A DNA stretch of 64,000 nt from Naasia lichenicola (GTDB lineage: Bacteria > Actinomycetota > Actinomycetes > Actinomycetales > Microbacteriaceae): contig NZ_SSSM01000001.1 of the NCBI RefSeq assembly GCF_004801885.1, positions 372,001-436,000 of the forward strand. The letters are read 5' to 3'. Numbering within the stretch: position 1 is the stretch's first letter; each line of letters opens with the position of its first letter. A model generated the notes under the pieces. It saw nothing but the letters and a program-made list of their open reading frames with translations, did no database searches and was not told the origin of the DNA. Of this stretch, positions 37,012 through 45,060 are shown one piece after another. The position numbers were made by a program, and so were the translations under genes.

Positions 37012-37896
37012 TCAGCTCAGCTCGCGGAGGACCACCGGCAGCTCTTCGGTGAGCTCGCCGGCGAGATAGCCCAACGGCCCGATCCGCGAGATGAGCCGGT
37101 CTCCGGCCGCCGCGTGCAGATAGCTCGCCCAGCGGGCGGCATCACCGGCGGACGCACCGCGGGCGAGCAGACCGGCGATCGCACCGGCCAGGACGTCGCC
37201 GCTGCCCGAGGTGCCGAGGCCGGGATGGCCGGTGGACACCTCCCACGCGGCGCCGTCCGGCTCCACGACGAAGCTCTTCATGCCGACGACGGCCTGATAG
37301 CGCTCGGCGATGGCGCGTGCGTCGTCGAGCGTCTCGCCCGACTCGCGGTCGAGCAGCCGCTGCGCCTCGGCTCCGTTCGGCGTCAGCACGACGCGACCGG
37401 CGGCGGCAGCGCGCATGGCTGAGGCCTTCGGCAGCACGCCCAACGCGAAGGCGTCGAGGACCAGGGTGACTCCATCGGGCAGCAGGGGAGCGATGTTCTC
37501 GAGCAGCACCAGGGTGCCGTCTGCGTCGTCGAGCCCGGGACCGATCACTATGCAGTCCGCGCCCTCGATCTCTTCGCGGAGCGGCCCGAGTCCGGTTCCC
37601 CGGACCGAACCGCGCGGAGTCTCCTCGAGTCCGACGACGCCGGCCTCAAAGAAGCTCGCCGCGAGGCCGGCGGCGACCGACTCGGCCACCGCCAGGGTGA
37701 GGCGCCCCGCTCCGACGCGGAGCGCGGCCATCCCGGTGAGTGCGGCGGCGCCCGGCGTGCGGCGGGCACCCCCGATGACGAGGACATCGCCTCGGTCCGA
37801 CTTCGACGATCCGGGTTCGGGCAGCGGCACCTCGCGCAGCAGCGCCGGGGTGATCAGGACGGGGCTGGACGACGAATCGTGGTCGGGGGCGCTCAT
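37012..37896 (-). CDS. nnrD: ADP-dependent NAD(P)H-hydrate dehydratase (NnrD)
   Basis: Ribokinase-like enzyme of 294 aa that repairs hydrated NADH/NADPH using ADP. GDVLVIGGARRTPGAAALTGMAALRVGAGRL in the N-terminal part (spaced over residues 36-66) and the C-terminal catalytic GTSGSGDVLAGAIAGLLARG are the family marks. The epimerase domain (NnrE) often fused in front is absent, so NnrE must be separate. ATG 37896 has AGGAGG upstream and an ATGA overlap with the preceding phosphatase. The stop lies in a CTGAG pentanucleotide run. Confidence 0.9.
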   Translation of the reverse strand: MSAPDHDSSSSPVLITPALLREVPLPEPGSSKSDRGDVLVIGGARRTPGAAALTGMAALRVGAGRLTLAVAESVAAGLAASFFEAGVVGLEETPRGSVRGTGLGPLREEIEGADCIVIGPGLDDADGTLVLLENIAPLLPDGVTLVLDAFALGVLPKASAMRAAAAGRVVLTPNGAEAQRLLDRESGETLDDARAIAERYQAVVGMKSFVVEPDGAAWEVSTGHPGLGTSGSGDVLAGAIAGLLARGASAGDAARWASYLHAAAGDRLISRIGPLGYLAGELTEELPVVLRELS

Positions 37897-38636
37897 CGAA
37901 CCTCCTGCGGGTCGGGCTCGCCGACATGCTGCGTGACGTCGGCGCCATGGGCGGCCAGGTGGGCAGCCGAGCTGATCACCGTCGCGGTCCAGCTGCCCTC
38001 TCCGGAGGGGCGGGCGAGGCGGGTGATCGCGGCGTTCGGGATCGGATGGAGCCGCGCATGCTCGAGCAGCTCGGCCTCGGGTATCCGTTCGGCGACATAG
38101 CGGAAGAGCGAGATCACGGCGTCGTGGCAGACGATCAGCACGCGGCGACCATCCTCCTCGCGGTCGAGATCCGCGAGCAGGGATCGAACGCGCAGTGCGA
38201 CGTCTGCCCAGGATTCGCCACCCGGCGGGCGGTAGTAGAACTTGCCGAGCCATCGCCGACGCTCTGCCTCGAGGGGAAGGCGGCGCTCGACCCCGAGGCT
38301 GGTCAGCGCATCCGTGATGCCGAGCTCCCTGTCGCGCAGTCGCTCATCGAGTCGCCGAGGCAGGTCGAGTCCGGCCGTGCGGAGGGCGATGTCCGCCGTC
38401 TGCTGAGCGCGGAGGTACGGGGAGACCCACAGGCTCTGCGGGACATCGTCGGCGGCGAGCTCGGCGAGGTGCGCACCGAGCGCCTCTGCCTGTTCGCGGC
38501 CACGGGGGGACAGCACGACGTCCGCGTCCCGCGCTGGGACGGCGATGGTCTCGGCTGCGATCCGCTCCGCCTCCGCGGCGGCGAGATTGCCCTCGCTCTC
38601 GCCGTGCCGGACCAGGATGAGTTCGACCGCTCCCAT
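37893..38636 (-). CDS. Histidine phosphatase family protein
   Basis: Phosphoglycerate-mutase-like phosphatase of 247 aa. LILVRHGESEGN with the catalytic His is at the N-terminus, RDRELG in the middle and VLIVCHDAVISLFRYVAE with the second His later. Leaderless start with TATCGT 6 nt before ATG 38636. Its stop overlaps the nnrD start, so the two are coupled. This fits cofactor or metabolite damage control, though the substrate is unknown. Confidence 0.87.
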   Translation of the reverse strand: MGAVELILVRHGESEGNLAAAEAERIAAETIAVPARDADVVLSPRGREQAEALGAHLAELAADDVPQSLWVSPYLRAQQTADIALRTAGLDLPRRLDERLRDRELGITDALTSLGVERRLPLEAERRRWLGKFYYRPPGGESWADVALRVRSLLADLDREEDGRRVLIVCHDAVISLFRYVAERIPEAELLEHARLHPIPNAAITRLARPSGEGSWTATVISSAAHLAAHGADVTQHVGEPDPQEVR

Positions 38637-38642
38637 GCCTCG

Positions 38643-38648
38643 ACGATA
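38643..38648 (-). promoter_or_regulatory. -10 element of a leaderless phosphatase-nnrD mRNA
   Basis: TATCGT on the minus strand, 6 nt from ATG 38636. Confidence 0.5.
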
Positions 38649-38712
38649 GTCCCGAGGATTCCGCGGTCGGGTGAGGACTGCTCAGGCCACAGCGTTCGGC
38701 GGAGGGGTGCGT

Positions 38713-39237
38713 TCAGGCGGGCGCATCCAGCGCGCGGACCAGCGAATCCTGCACGAAGGCGAGCCAGTCGTAGAGCGCCACCAGCTGCTTGTCGGCCCTT
38801 CGGAGGGAGGTGCGCTCGTCCACGATGCCCAGTCGGGCGGCCAGGATGAGACGGTGGTCGGCGAGGCTGCGCATCCAGGCTCCGGCGGCTCGGAGATCGA
38901 TCTCGACAGCGACGGCTGGGTCGCCGTCCGCATCCCGGTCGCCATTGACGTCCTCGTGGCCAGCGCGGCCACGGGGCAGCGATTCCAACATGACCCGGGC
39001 GTTGGCGATCTTCCGCTCGATCAGCCCGTCCTCGGTGAAGCGGCGGAAATCCGATGCCGACTCGGGGTCGTCGCGGTAGGCGTCGGGCAGCAGGCGGAGC
39101 ATCGCCGGATCACCGGTCCGCTGCTCCCGCGTTCCGAGGTAGCCGACCAGATCGTCGGACAGCTCGCGGAGCAGGTCCACCTCCTGAGGCTCGAACACCG
39201 CGGTGATCGTCTCGCCGGCCCGCGTGAACGGCCTCAC
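38713..39237 (-). CDS. DUF2017 family protein
   Basis: 174-aa acidic, helical protein with the DUF2017 features (LLRELSDDLVGYL, LLPDAYRDDPESASDFRRFTEDGL, AWMRSLADHRLILAARLGI). It regularly follows clpS in actinobacteria, as here, pointing to a link with ClpS/ClpAP proteolysis, but its function is unknown. The start is one of several GTGs in a 14-bp repeat between clpS and this gene. Confidence 0.85.
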   Translation of the reverse strand: MRPFTRAGETITAVFEPQEVDLLRELSDDLVGYLGTREQRTGDPAMLRLLPDAYRDDPESASDFRRFTEDGLIERKIANARVMLESLPRGRAGHEDVNGDRDADGDPAVAVEIDLRAAGAWMRSLADHRLILAARLGIVDERTSLRRADKQLVALYDWLAFVQDSLVRALDAPA

Positions 39238-39275
39238 TGCCCGTGCCTCACTGCTCGTGCCTCACTGCTCGGACT
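39237..39275 (-). repeat. 14-bp repeat at the clpS-DUF2017 junction
   Basis: On the minus strand GAGCAGTGAGGCAC is repeated almost three times across the clpS stop and the DUF2017 GTG start. Each unit carries a potential GTG start and TGA stop. Confidence 0.65.
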
Positions 39276-39543
39276 TCTGCAGCGTCGCCCACAGGCCGTA
39301 GTCGTGCATCGCCTCGACGTGCCGCTCCATCTCCTCGCGGTTGCCGGTCGCCACGACCGCGCGGCCCTCGTTGTGCACGAGCAGCATTCGACGGTCCGCC
39401 TCCTGCTCGGTGAAGCCGAAATAGCTGCGGAAGACATGGCTGACGTAGGACATCAGATTGACCGGGTCGTTCCAGACGATGGTGACCCACGGAGTGTCGA
39501 GCAGGGTGCGCTCGATGATCTCCGGCTGCTCGAGGGTCTGCAC
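39262..39543 (-). CDS. clpS: ATP-dependent Clp protease adaptor ClpS
   Basis: 93-aa adaptor from GTG 39543 that delivers N-degron substrates to ClpC/ClpA. WVTIVWNDPVNLMSYVSHVF contains the DPVN/M substrate pocket residues, and LVHNEGRAVVATG and EAMHDYGLWATL complete the ClpS fold. The frame is open far upstream, but this GTG begins VQTLEQPEIIERT as in relatives, with GTGGAGG directly before it. A farther GTG at 39612 would add 23 residues. Confidence 0.92.
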   Translation of the reverse strand: MQTLEQPEIIERTLLDTPWVTIVWNDPVNLMSYVSHVFRSYFGFTEQEADRRMLLVHNEGRAVVATGNREEMERHVEAMHDYGLWATLQKSEQ

Positions 39544-39702
39544 TCCTCCACGATGGGCGGGATCGCCGTCGAGAGCAAGTCGAGCGGCCGGACCGGGGGC
39601 GATCGCTAGCACATCCCCGACTCTCAACATGACTCGGATCAGGAGTTTTTCGGCGCGCCGAAGCCGACATGTCGTCCGTCCGGGTCTGAGACACTGAATC
39701 CC

Positions 39703-40785
39703 GTGACAAGCACTCGCCCCTCGGGGGCCCCTGCCCGTGCACGCGATCTCCGCCGGTGGCGCCGCTATCTCGCCGATGAGCGGGAGGAGGGCTTCGTCTA
39801 CCGCGACCTCGCCTCGCGCCGCTCCGGATCGGAGCGGGAGATCCTCCTCGGCCTCGCCGACGCCGAGACCCGCCATGAGCAGCACTGGCGGGAGCTCCTC
39901 GGCCTGGACCTGCGATCCGAGCCTCGGGTGTCGTGGCGCACCCGGGCGCTCGCCGGACTGGCACGTCGTTTCGGATCGGTGTTCGTGCTCGCGCTCATGC
40001 AGCGCTCTGAGAGCCGATCGCCCTATGAGGCGGACGCCGACGCCACCGACTCGATGGCGGCGGATGAGCGGATCCACGCCGAGGTCGTCCGCGGGCTCGC
40101 TGAGCGCGGTCGGTCCCGCATCTCGGGCACGTTCCGCGCCGCCGTCTTCGGCGCCAACGACGGGCTCGTCAGCAACCTGGCACTGGTGCTGGGCGTCGGC
40201 GCGACAGGAGTCGCGCCATCCGCCGTGCTCTTCACCGGCATCGCGGGACTGCTCGCGGGGGCGCTCTCCATGGGTGCCGGCGAGTTCGTCTCGGTGCGCT
40301 CGCAGCGGGAGCTGCTCGCCGGATCGCGGCCCAGCGCGGAGGCGCGCCAGGCCGTGGCGTCGCTGGATGTCGAGGAGAACGAGCTCGAGCTCGTCTATCG
40401 CGCACGGGGCATGACCGCGGAGGATGCCGCCAATCGGGCGAAGGCGGTGCTGCTCGGCTACGGCGAGCTGGGTGGAGAGGAATCGGACGTCGACGAGCAC
40501 GAGGCGATCGGCAGCAGTCTCGGCGCTGCGGTCTCGAGCTTCATCTTCTTCGCGTCGGGTGCGATCATCCCGGTGCTGCCCTACATCTTCGGAATGACCG
40601 GACTGTCCGCGGTTCTCGTCGCCTCCGCCCTGGTGGGCATCGCGCTGCTGCTCACGGGCACGGTGGTCGGCCTGCTCTCCGGCACGTCCCTGTTCATCCG
40701 TGCCCTGCGCCAGCTCCTGATCGGCTGGGGCGCCGCCGCAGCCACCTACCTCCTGGGCCTCCTCTTCGGCACGTCCCTCTCCTAG
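39703..40785 (+). CDS. VIT1/CCC1 transporter with N-terminal ferritin-like domain
   Basis: Iron/manganese transporter of 360 aa with two parts. Residues 1-135 are a rubrerythrin-like domain (EEGFVYRDLASRR, LADAETRHEQHWREL, ADERIHAEVV) with Glu/His ligands suited to a di-iron site. Residues 135-360 are a VIT domain with FGANDGLVSNLALVLG, GLLAGALSMGAGEFVSVRSQ and C-terminal helices. Such fusions store or export Fe2+/Mn2+. GTG start; no close neighbour on the same strand. Confidence 0.92.
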   Translation: MTSTRPSGAPARARDLRRWRRYLADEREEGFVYRDLASRRSGSEREILLGLADAETRHEQHWRELLGLDLRSEPRVSWRTRALAGLARRFGSVFVLALMQRSESRSPYEADADATDSMAADERIHAEVVRGLAERGRSRISGTFRAAVFGANDGLVSNLALVLGVGATGVAPSAVLFTGIAGLLAGALSMGAGEFVSVRSQRELLAGSRPSAEARQAVASLDVEENELELVYRARGMTAEDAANRAKAVLLGYGELGGEESDVDEHEAIGSSLGAAVSSFIFFASGAIIPVLPYIFGMTGLSAVLVASALVGIALLLTGTVVGLLSGTSLFIRALRQLLIGWGAAAATYLLGLLFGTSLS

Positions 40786-40803
40786 TTCCTACGTTCCGGC
40801 CCA

Positions 40804-40847
40804 ATGTGCACGAAATTCCGCGCACACAGCGCCGGTTTCGTGCACAT
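40804..40847. terminator. Terminator hairpin between the VIT gene and acylphosphatase
   Basis: 12-bp perfect inverted repeat ATGTGCACGAAA (40804-40815 with 40836-40847, 20-nt loop) in the convergent gap. A/T-rich stem base suits termination in both directions. Confidence 0.65.
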
Positions 40848-40858
40848 GATCGAATCGT

Positions 40859-41146
40859 CTATTGCGCGCTGAATCTCGTCATCCCGCGCGGTTCGCGCTC
40901 CTCAACCTCGATGCCAGAGACCCGCGCGCTTGGCGGTCCGTGCCGTAGCCACTCAGTGAGCGAGTCCACCGCCTCTGGCGGACCCTCGAACTCCGCCTCG
41001 ACCCGCTGGTCGAAGAGATTGCGGACAGTGCCCCCAACCCCGAGCCGGATCGCCTCCTTCTCGGTCCAGTACCGGAAACCGACGCCCTGCACGGTGCCGG
41101 AGATCCAGACGCGGCGCGCGATCAGTGGGTCAGTCACGATGTCCAT
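40859..41146 (-). CDS. acyP: Acylphosphatase
   Basis: 95-aa enzyme from ATG 41146 that hydrolyses acyl phosphates. The signature VWISGTVQGVGFRYW holds the catalytic Arg, and NLFDQRVEAEFEGP carries the active-site Asn region. Length matches the family (about 90 aa). An in-frame extension to 41200 exists but adds residues absent from the family. Confidence 0.92.
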   Translation of the reverse strand: MDIVTDPLIARRVWISGTVQGVGFRYWTEKEAIRLGVGGTVRNLFDQRVEAEFEGPPEAVDSLTEWLRHGPPSARVSGIEVEEREPRGMTRFSAQ

Positions 41147-41274
41147 CAAATACGAGCTGGCTGGGTTCCGCACGCCATCCCCATACGGTCGCTCGGACAC
41201 CCTTCGGGCGCCGCTCTCGACCTATGACACGGGGAAGCCTGTCGCTGCGCGCCATGCTGACCCCGTGCGTACAC

Positions 41275-44200
41275 CTAGCGGAAGTCGCGGGAGGTGGACT
41301 TCGTGCCGATCGAGAGGACCTCGAAGCGGTCCGCGAGGATGTTGACCACGCCCTCCTTCGAGCGCTCGAGCTTGCCGCGGATGATCATCGCCGGCGCCTC
41401 CCGGGCGATCCGGCGGTACTTCTGCCAGACGCCCACGCTGCAGATCACATTGACCATGCCGCCCTCGTCCTCGAGGTTGATGAACGTGACACCCGCCGCG
41501 GTCGCCGGCCGCTGTCGATGGATGACCACCCCGGCGACCTCGACCCGGCGCCCCGACTCGGCCGTGCGCAGATCGCGGGAGCCGAGCACGCCGCGATCCC
41601 GCATCCGCGAGCGGAAGAAGACCATCGGATGCTCGCCCGGCGAGATCCCTGTCGCCCACAGATCGGAGGCGACCTGCTCGGCGGGGGAGAGCATCGGCAG
41701 CAGCGGGGGCTGCACGGTGATCGAGCTGCCGGCCAGGTAGTCGGGATCCTCCTGCGCCGCCGCTCCCGCACCCCAGAGCGCCTCGCGCTGGCCGAGCCCG
41801 AGCGACGCGAATGCGCCCGCGGCGGACAGCGCCTCGAGCTGCGCGGCATTGAGCCCGACCCGACGGCGCAGATCGGCCTGGCTGATGTAGTCGCCGTTCT
41901 CGTCCCGCTCGGCGACGATCCTGGTGGCGAGCTTCTCGCCGATCGAGCCGACCTCTGCCAGCCCGAGTCGCACCGCGAAGTTGCCGTCTCGGCGATGCAG
42001 GTGATCCTCGATCGGACCCTGCGCATCGAACCGCTCCGACACCTTCGGCTGGTCGTGCACGAGACATGGATCCATTCCCGTGGGCGCCGCGGCATGATCG
42101 GGCAGCGGCTCGAGGTCGGCCCAGACCCCGGAGCGGAGGATGTCGGGGCGCAGCGTCTCGACGCCGTGCCTGCGGGCATCGGCGGTCAGCGACTGGGGGG
42201 AGTAGAAGCCCATGGGCTGGGCGCGCAGCAGGGCGGCGAGGAAGATGCCTGGATAGTGCAGCCGCATCCACGCGCTCGCGTAGACGATCAGGGCGAAGCT
42301 GATCGAGTGGCTCTCGGCGAAGCCGAAGTCGGCGAACGCCTCGATCTTGCGGTAGATCACCTCGGCGGTCGCGTCGTCGATGTCGTTCGCCTTCATCCCC
42401 GCGAAGAGCTTCTCCTTCAGCGACTCGATCTTCTCGAGGCCGCGCTTGGAGCCCATCGCCCGACGCAGCAGATCGGCATCCTCACCGGAGCAGTTGCCGA
42501 CCTCCATGGCGATCTGCATCAGCTGCTCCTGGAAGATCGGCACTCCCAGCGTGCGCTTGAGCACCGGCTCGAGCTTGGGATGCAGATAGGTGATCGGCTC
42601 CTCGCCGACCCGGCGCCGCACGAACGGATGCACGGCCTTGCCCTGGATCGGACCGGGACGGATGAGTGCCACCTCGACGACGAGGTCGTAGAACTGACGC
42701 GGCTGCAGCCGCGGGAGGGTGCCCATCTGCGCGCGGCTCTCCACCTGGAAGATGCCCACGGTGTCCGCCCGGCAGAGCTGGTCGTAGACGCCCTGCTCCT
42801 CGCGCGGCAGGGTCGCGAGATCCCAGCGCTCGCCGAGGTGCGCATCGGCCATGTCGAACGAGTACTGCATCGCGGCCAGCATGCCGAGGCCGAGCAGGTC
42901 GAACTTCACCAGGCCCATCCAGGCGCAGTCGTCCTTGTCCCACTGCAGCACGGTGCGGCCGTCCATCCGCGCGTTCTCGATGGGGCAGACCTCGCCGACG
43001 GGGCGGTCGGTGAGCACCATGCCGCCGGAGTGGATGCCGAGGTGACGAGGGAACTTGAGCACCTGCTGAGCCAGGTCGATCACCGGGGCGGGGATGTCGT
43101 GGTCGTCGGACTCGACGATGGCGCCCCAGCGCTCGATCTGCCGCGACCAGGCGTCCTGCTGACCGGTCGAGTGGCCGAGCGCCTTGGCCATGTCGCGCAC
43201 CGCGTTCTTCGGCCGGTAGGTGACGACGTTGGCGACCTGCGCTGCGTTGCGCCTGCCGTACTTGCGGTAGACGTACTGGATGACCTCCTCGCGGCGGTCG
43301 GAGTCGAAGTCGACGTCGATGTCGGGCTCCTCGTCGCGCAGGCTCGAGAGGAAGCGCTCGAACGGCAGCCCGTAGAAAATCGAGTCGACCGCGGTGATGC
43401 CGAGCAGGTAGCAGACGGCCGAGTTGGCGGCCGACCCCCGGCCCTGGCAGAGGATGCCCTGGCCCTTCGCGAAGTGCACGATGTCGCGCACGATGAGGAA
43501 GTAGCCGGGGAAGTCCTTGGCCTCGATCACGGCGAGCTCGTTGCTGATCCGATCGAGGGTGTCCTGCGGCGCATTCGGATAGAGCCGGGGGACCGCCTCC
43601 CAGACCAGGTGGCGCAGCCAGCTCATGGGCGTGTGCCCGTCGGGCACCTCCTGCTTGGGCAGGCCGGGGCGGGCGCTGCGCAGCTGGAAGGAGAGGTCGG
43701 CAGCGATGTCGACGGTCGCCTCGACCGCGCCGGGATAGCGAGCGAAGCGGGCCGCCATCTCGGCGCCCGAGCGCAGATGCGCTCCAGCGGCGGACGGCAG
43801 CCAGCCGTCCATGTCGTCGAGGCTGCGCCGGGCGCGGACCGCGGCGAGCGCCGTTCCGAGCCGGTGCTGCTTGGGGGTGGCGTAGTGCACGGCCCCCGTC
43901 GCGACGATCGGCAGTCCGCGTTCGGCGGCGAGGGCCGCCAGCACGTCGTTGAGGGTCGAGTCGAGCGGCTCCCCGCGATCGAAGAGCTCCACGCCGACGT
44001 TGTCGCGACCGAACAGGTCGGTCAGCCGGTCGAGTGCGCGACCGGCCGCCTGCTCGTCGGGCAGGCTCGACCCGCGGGGGAGGAGCGCCTGGCGGACCAG
44101 TCCCTTGCGGCAGCCGGTGAGGATGAACCAGCCGCCATCCGCCGCCTCGGCCAGATCGTTGAGGTCGAACTGGGGGCTGCCCTTCTCGGCTCCTGGAGCG

Positions 44201-44703
44201 AGCTGCGCCTCGGTGATCGCGCAGGCGAGGCGGTGGTAGCCCTGCTGCTTTCGAGCGAGGACGACGAGGTGGCTGCCTTCGGGATCGGCGATGCCGTTCT
44301 GCGGCTGGGTCAGGCCGAGGCCGAGCTCTGCGCCGAAGATGGTGGCGACCTCGTGCTTCTCCGCCGCCTCGGCGAGGTGGACGGCGCCGTAGAGCCCGTT
44401 GTGATCGGTGAGGGCGAGGGCGCTGAGCCGCAGGCGGGCCGCCTCCTCGAGCAGGGCCTCGGGGGAGGATGCGCCGTCGAGGAAGCTGAAGTTGGAGTGC
44501 GAGCGCAGCTCGGCATACGGCACGATCGGCCCCTGCAGCGGCGGGGCGGATGGCGGCTTCGGTCGGTACGGCGCGCGCTTGAGCGACCAGGCGGGGCTGT
44601 CGCCACCGTCACCCGAGGTGAGCGGGCGCGATGTGGGGCGCGATGCGTCGGACAGACGCCGCTCGAGCTCCGACCAGGGGATCGGAGGATTGTTGAATCC
44701 CAC
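41275..44703 (-). CDS. dnaE2: Error-prone DNA polymerase III alpha subunit DnaE2
   Basis: Translesion replicative-type polymerase (1142 aa) of the SOS mutasome, partnering ImuA/ImuB. PHP domain near the N-terminus (ELRSHSNFSFLDGAS), palm with PDIDVDFDSDRR catalytic aspartates, GRGSAANSAVCYLLGI, GIHSGGMVL, finger region FAESHSISFALIVYASAW and a C-terminal OB fold. GTG 44703 begins VGFNNPPIPWSELERRL, matching the common DnaE2 N-terminus. The ATG at 44718, five codons upstream, lies inside the LexA box and upstream of the inferred transcript start, so it is rejected. Its usual partner imuB is 18 kb away on the same strand. Confidence 0.94.
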   Translation of the reverse strand: MGFNNPPIPWSELERRLSDASRPTSRPLTSGDGGDSPAWSLKRAPYRPKPPSAPPLQGPIVPYAELRSHSNFSFLDGASSPEALLEEAARLRLSALALTDHNGLYGAVHLAEAAEKHEVATIFGAELGLGLTQPQNGIADPEGSHLVVLARKQQGYHRLACAITEAQLAPGAEKGSPQFDLNDLAEAADGGWFILTGCRKGLVRQALLPRGSSLPDEQAAGRALDRLTDLFGRDNVGVELFDRGEPLDSTLNDVLAALAAERGLPIVATGAVHYATPKQHRLGTALAAVRARRSLDDMDGWLPSAAGAHLRSGAEMAARFARYPGAVEATVDIAADLSFQLRSARPGLPKQEVPDGHTPMSWLRHLVWEAVPRLYPNAPQDTLDRISNELAVIEAKDFPGYFLIVRDIVHFAKGQGILCQGRGSAANSAVCYLLGITAVDSIFYGLPFERFLSSLRDEEPDIDVDFDSDRREEVIQYVYRKYGRRNAAQVANVVTYRPKNAVRDMAKALGHSTGQQDAWSRQIERWGAIVESDDHDIPAPVIDLAQQVLKFPRHLGIHSGGMVLTDRPVGEVCPIENARMDGRTVLQWDKDDCAWMGLVKFDLLGLGMLAAMQYSFDMADAHLGERWDLATLPREEQGVYDQLCRADTVGIFQVESRAQMGTLPRLQPRQFYDLVVEVALIRPGPIQGKAVHPFVRRRVGEEPITYLHPKLEPVLKRTLGVPIFQEQLMQIAMEVGNCSGEDADLLRRAMGSKRGLEKIESLKEKLFAGMKANDIDDATAEVIYRKIEAFADFGFAESHSISFALIVYASAWMRLHYPGIFLAALLRAQPMGFYSPQSLTADARRHGVETLRPDILRSGVWADLEPLPDHAAAPTGMDPCLVHDQPKVSERFDAQGPIEDHLHRRDGNFAVRLGLAEVGSIGEKLATRIVAERDENGDYISQADLRRRVGLNAAQLEALSAAGAFASLGLGQREALWGAGAAAQEDPDYLAGSSITVQPPLLPMLSPAEQVASDLWATGISPGEHPMVFFRSRMRDRGVLGSRDLRTAESGRRVEVAGVVIHRQRPATAAGVTFINLEDEGGMVNVICSVGVWQKYRRIAREAPAMIIRGKLERSKEGVVNILADRFEVLSIGTKSTSRDFR

Positions 44704-44708
44704 ACCCC

Positions 44709-44737
44709 AGTCGAACATATGTTCGAGTCACAGTCAA
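44709..44737 (-). promoter_or_regulatory. dnaE2 promoter
   Basis: On the minus strand TTGACT (44737-44732), a 17-bp spacer and TCGACT (44714-44709), followed 5 nt later by the GTG at 44703. The predicted transcript is leaderless. Confidence 0.5.
44711..44726. promoter_or_regulatory. LexA (SOS) box over the dnaE2 promoter
   Basis: TCGAACATATGTTCGA is a perfect palindrome and a perfect match to the actinobacterial LexA box TCGAAC-N4-GTTCGA. It covers the spacer and part of the -10, so LexA binding should block initiation until DNA damage. Confidence 0.9.
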
Positions 44738-44766
44738 CTTGCATTCCGGACCGGTAGCCCAGGCAA

Positions 44767-44811
44767 CCGGTCTCGAGACGGCCGCGGGCGGCCTCCTCGA
44801 CCAACGAGACG
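44767..44811 (-). repeat. Palindromic intergenic repeat (reverse), left edge of the island
   Basis: Reverse copy CCGGTCTCGAGACGGCC...GGCCTCCTCGACCAACG with a GC-rich inner palindrome. It lies between dnaE2 and the DUF1906 gene. Confidence 0.8.
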
Positions 44812-44836
44812 TCCGAAATCTCTTCGGCCACCTCCC

Positions 44837-44882
44837 GTTGGTCGAGGAGCGCCGTCTACGGCGCGTCTCGAGACCGGCCGAG
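44837..44882 (+). repeat. Palindromic intergenic repeat, left edge of the island
   Basis: Full copy GTTGGTCGAGGAGCGCCG-TCTA-CGGCGCGTCTCGAGACCGG, inverted relative to the copy 26 bp upstream. The pair can form a larger cruciform. The remainder of the 44.7-45.05 kb gap shows only the dnaE2 promoter and the DUF1906 -10. Confidence 0.85.
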
Positions 44883-45047
44883 CATGGCATCGATCTCGAG
44901 TCGCTGGCGCCGTCTCGATAGCAGCGCTAGTCCGAGCCGCGCACTCGTGCAACGCGACGACAACGAGGACGACGACTCCGGTCTGCCTCTAGTGCGATGA
45001 TGCGACATTGTCGAGCCGATCCATCCGTCCGCCTTGGACATCGCGCA

Positions 45048-45053
45048 TACTGT
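45048..45053 (+). promoter_or_regulatory. -10 element of the DUF1906 gene
   Basis: TACTGT, 7 nt before ATG 45061; it favours that ATG over 45034 and 45058. Confidence 0.4.
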
Positions 45054-45060
45054 GCCCATG

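Noticed and set aside
37897-38253. N-terminal extension of NnrD that could be a fused NnrE domain
   Set aside because: The extra 119 codons show no epimerase motifs and overlap the phosphatase gene; an SD and ATGA overlap mark ATG 37896 as the start.
44716-44718. ATG as the dnaE2 start
   Set aside because: It lies inside the LexA box and upstream of the predicted transcript start; GTG 44703 fits the family N-terminus.
41125-44757. A 1210-codon open frame antisense to dnaE2
   Set aside because: It mirrors the codon bias of dnaE2 in high-GC DNA, shows no domain-like motifs and is rich in Arg/Gly/Ala/His. dnaE2 on the other strand has all catalytic motifs.
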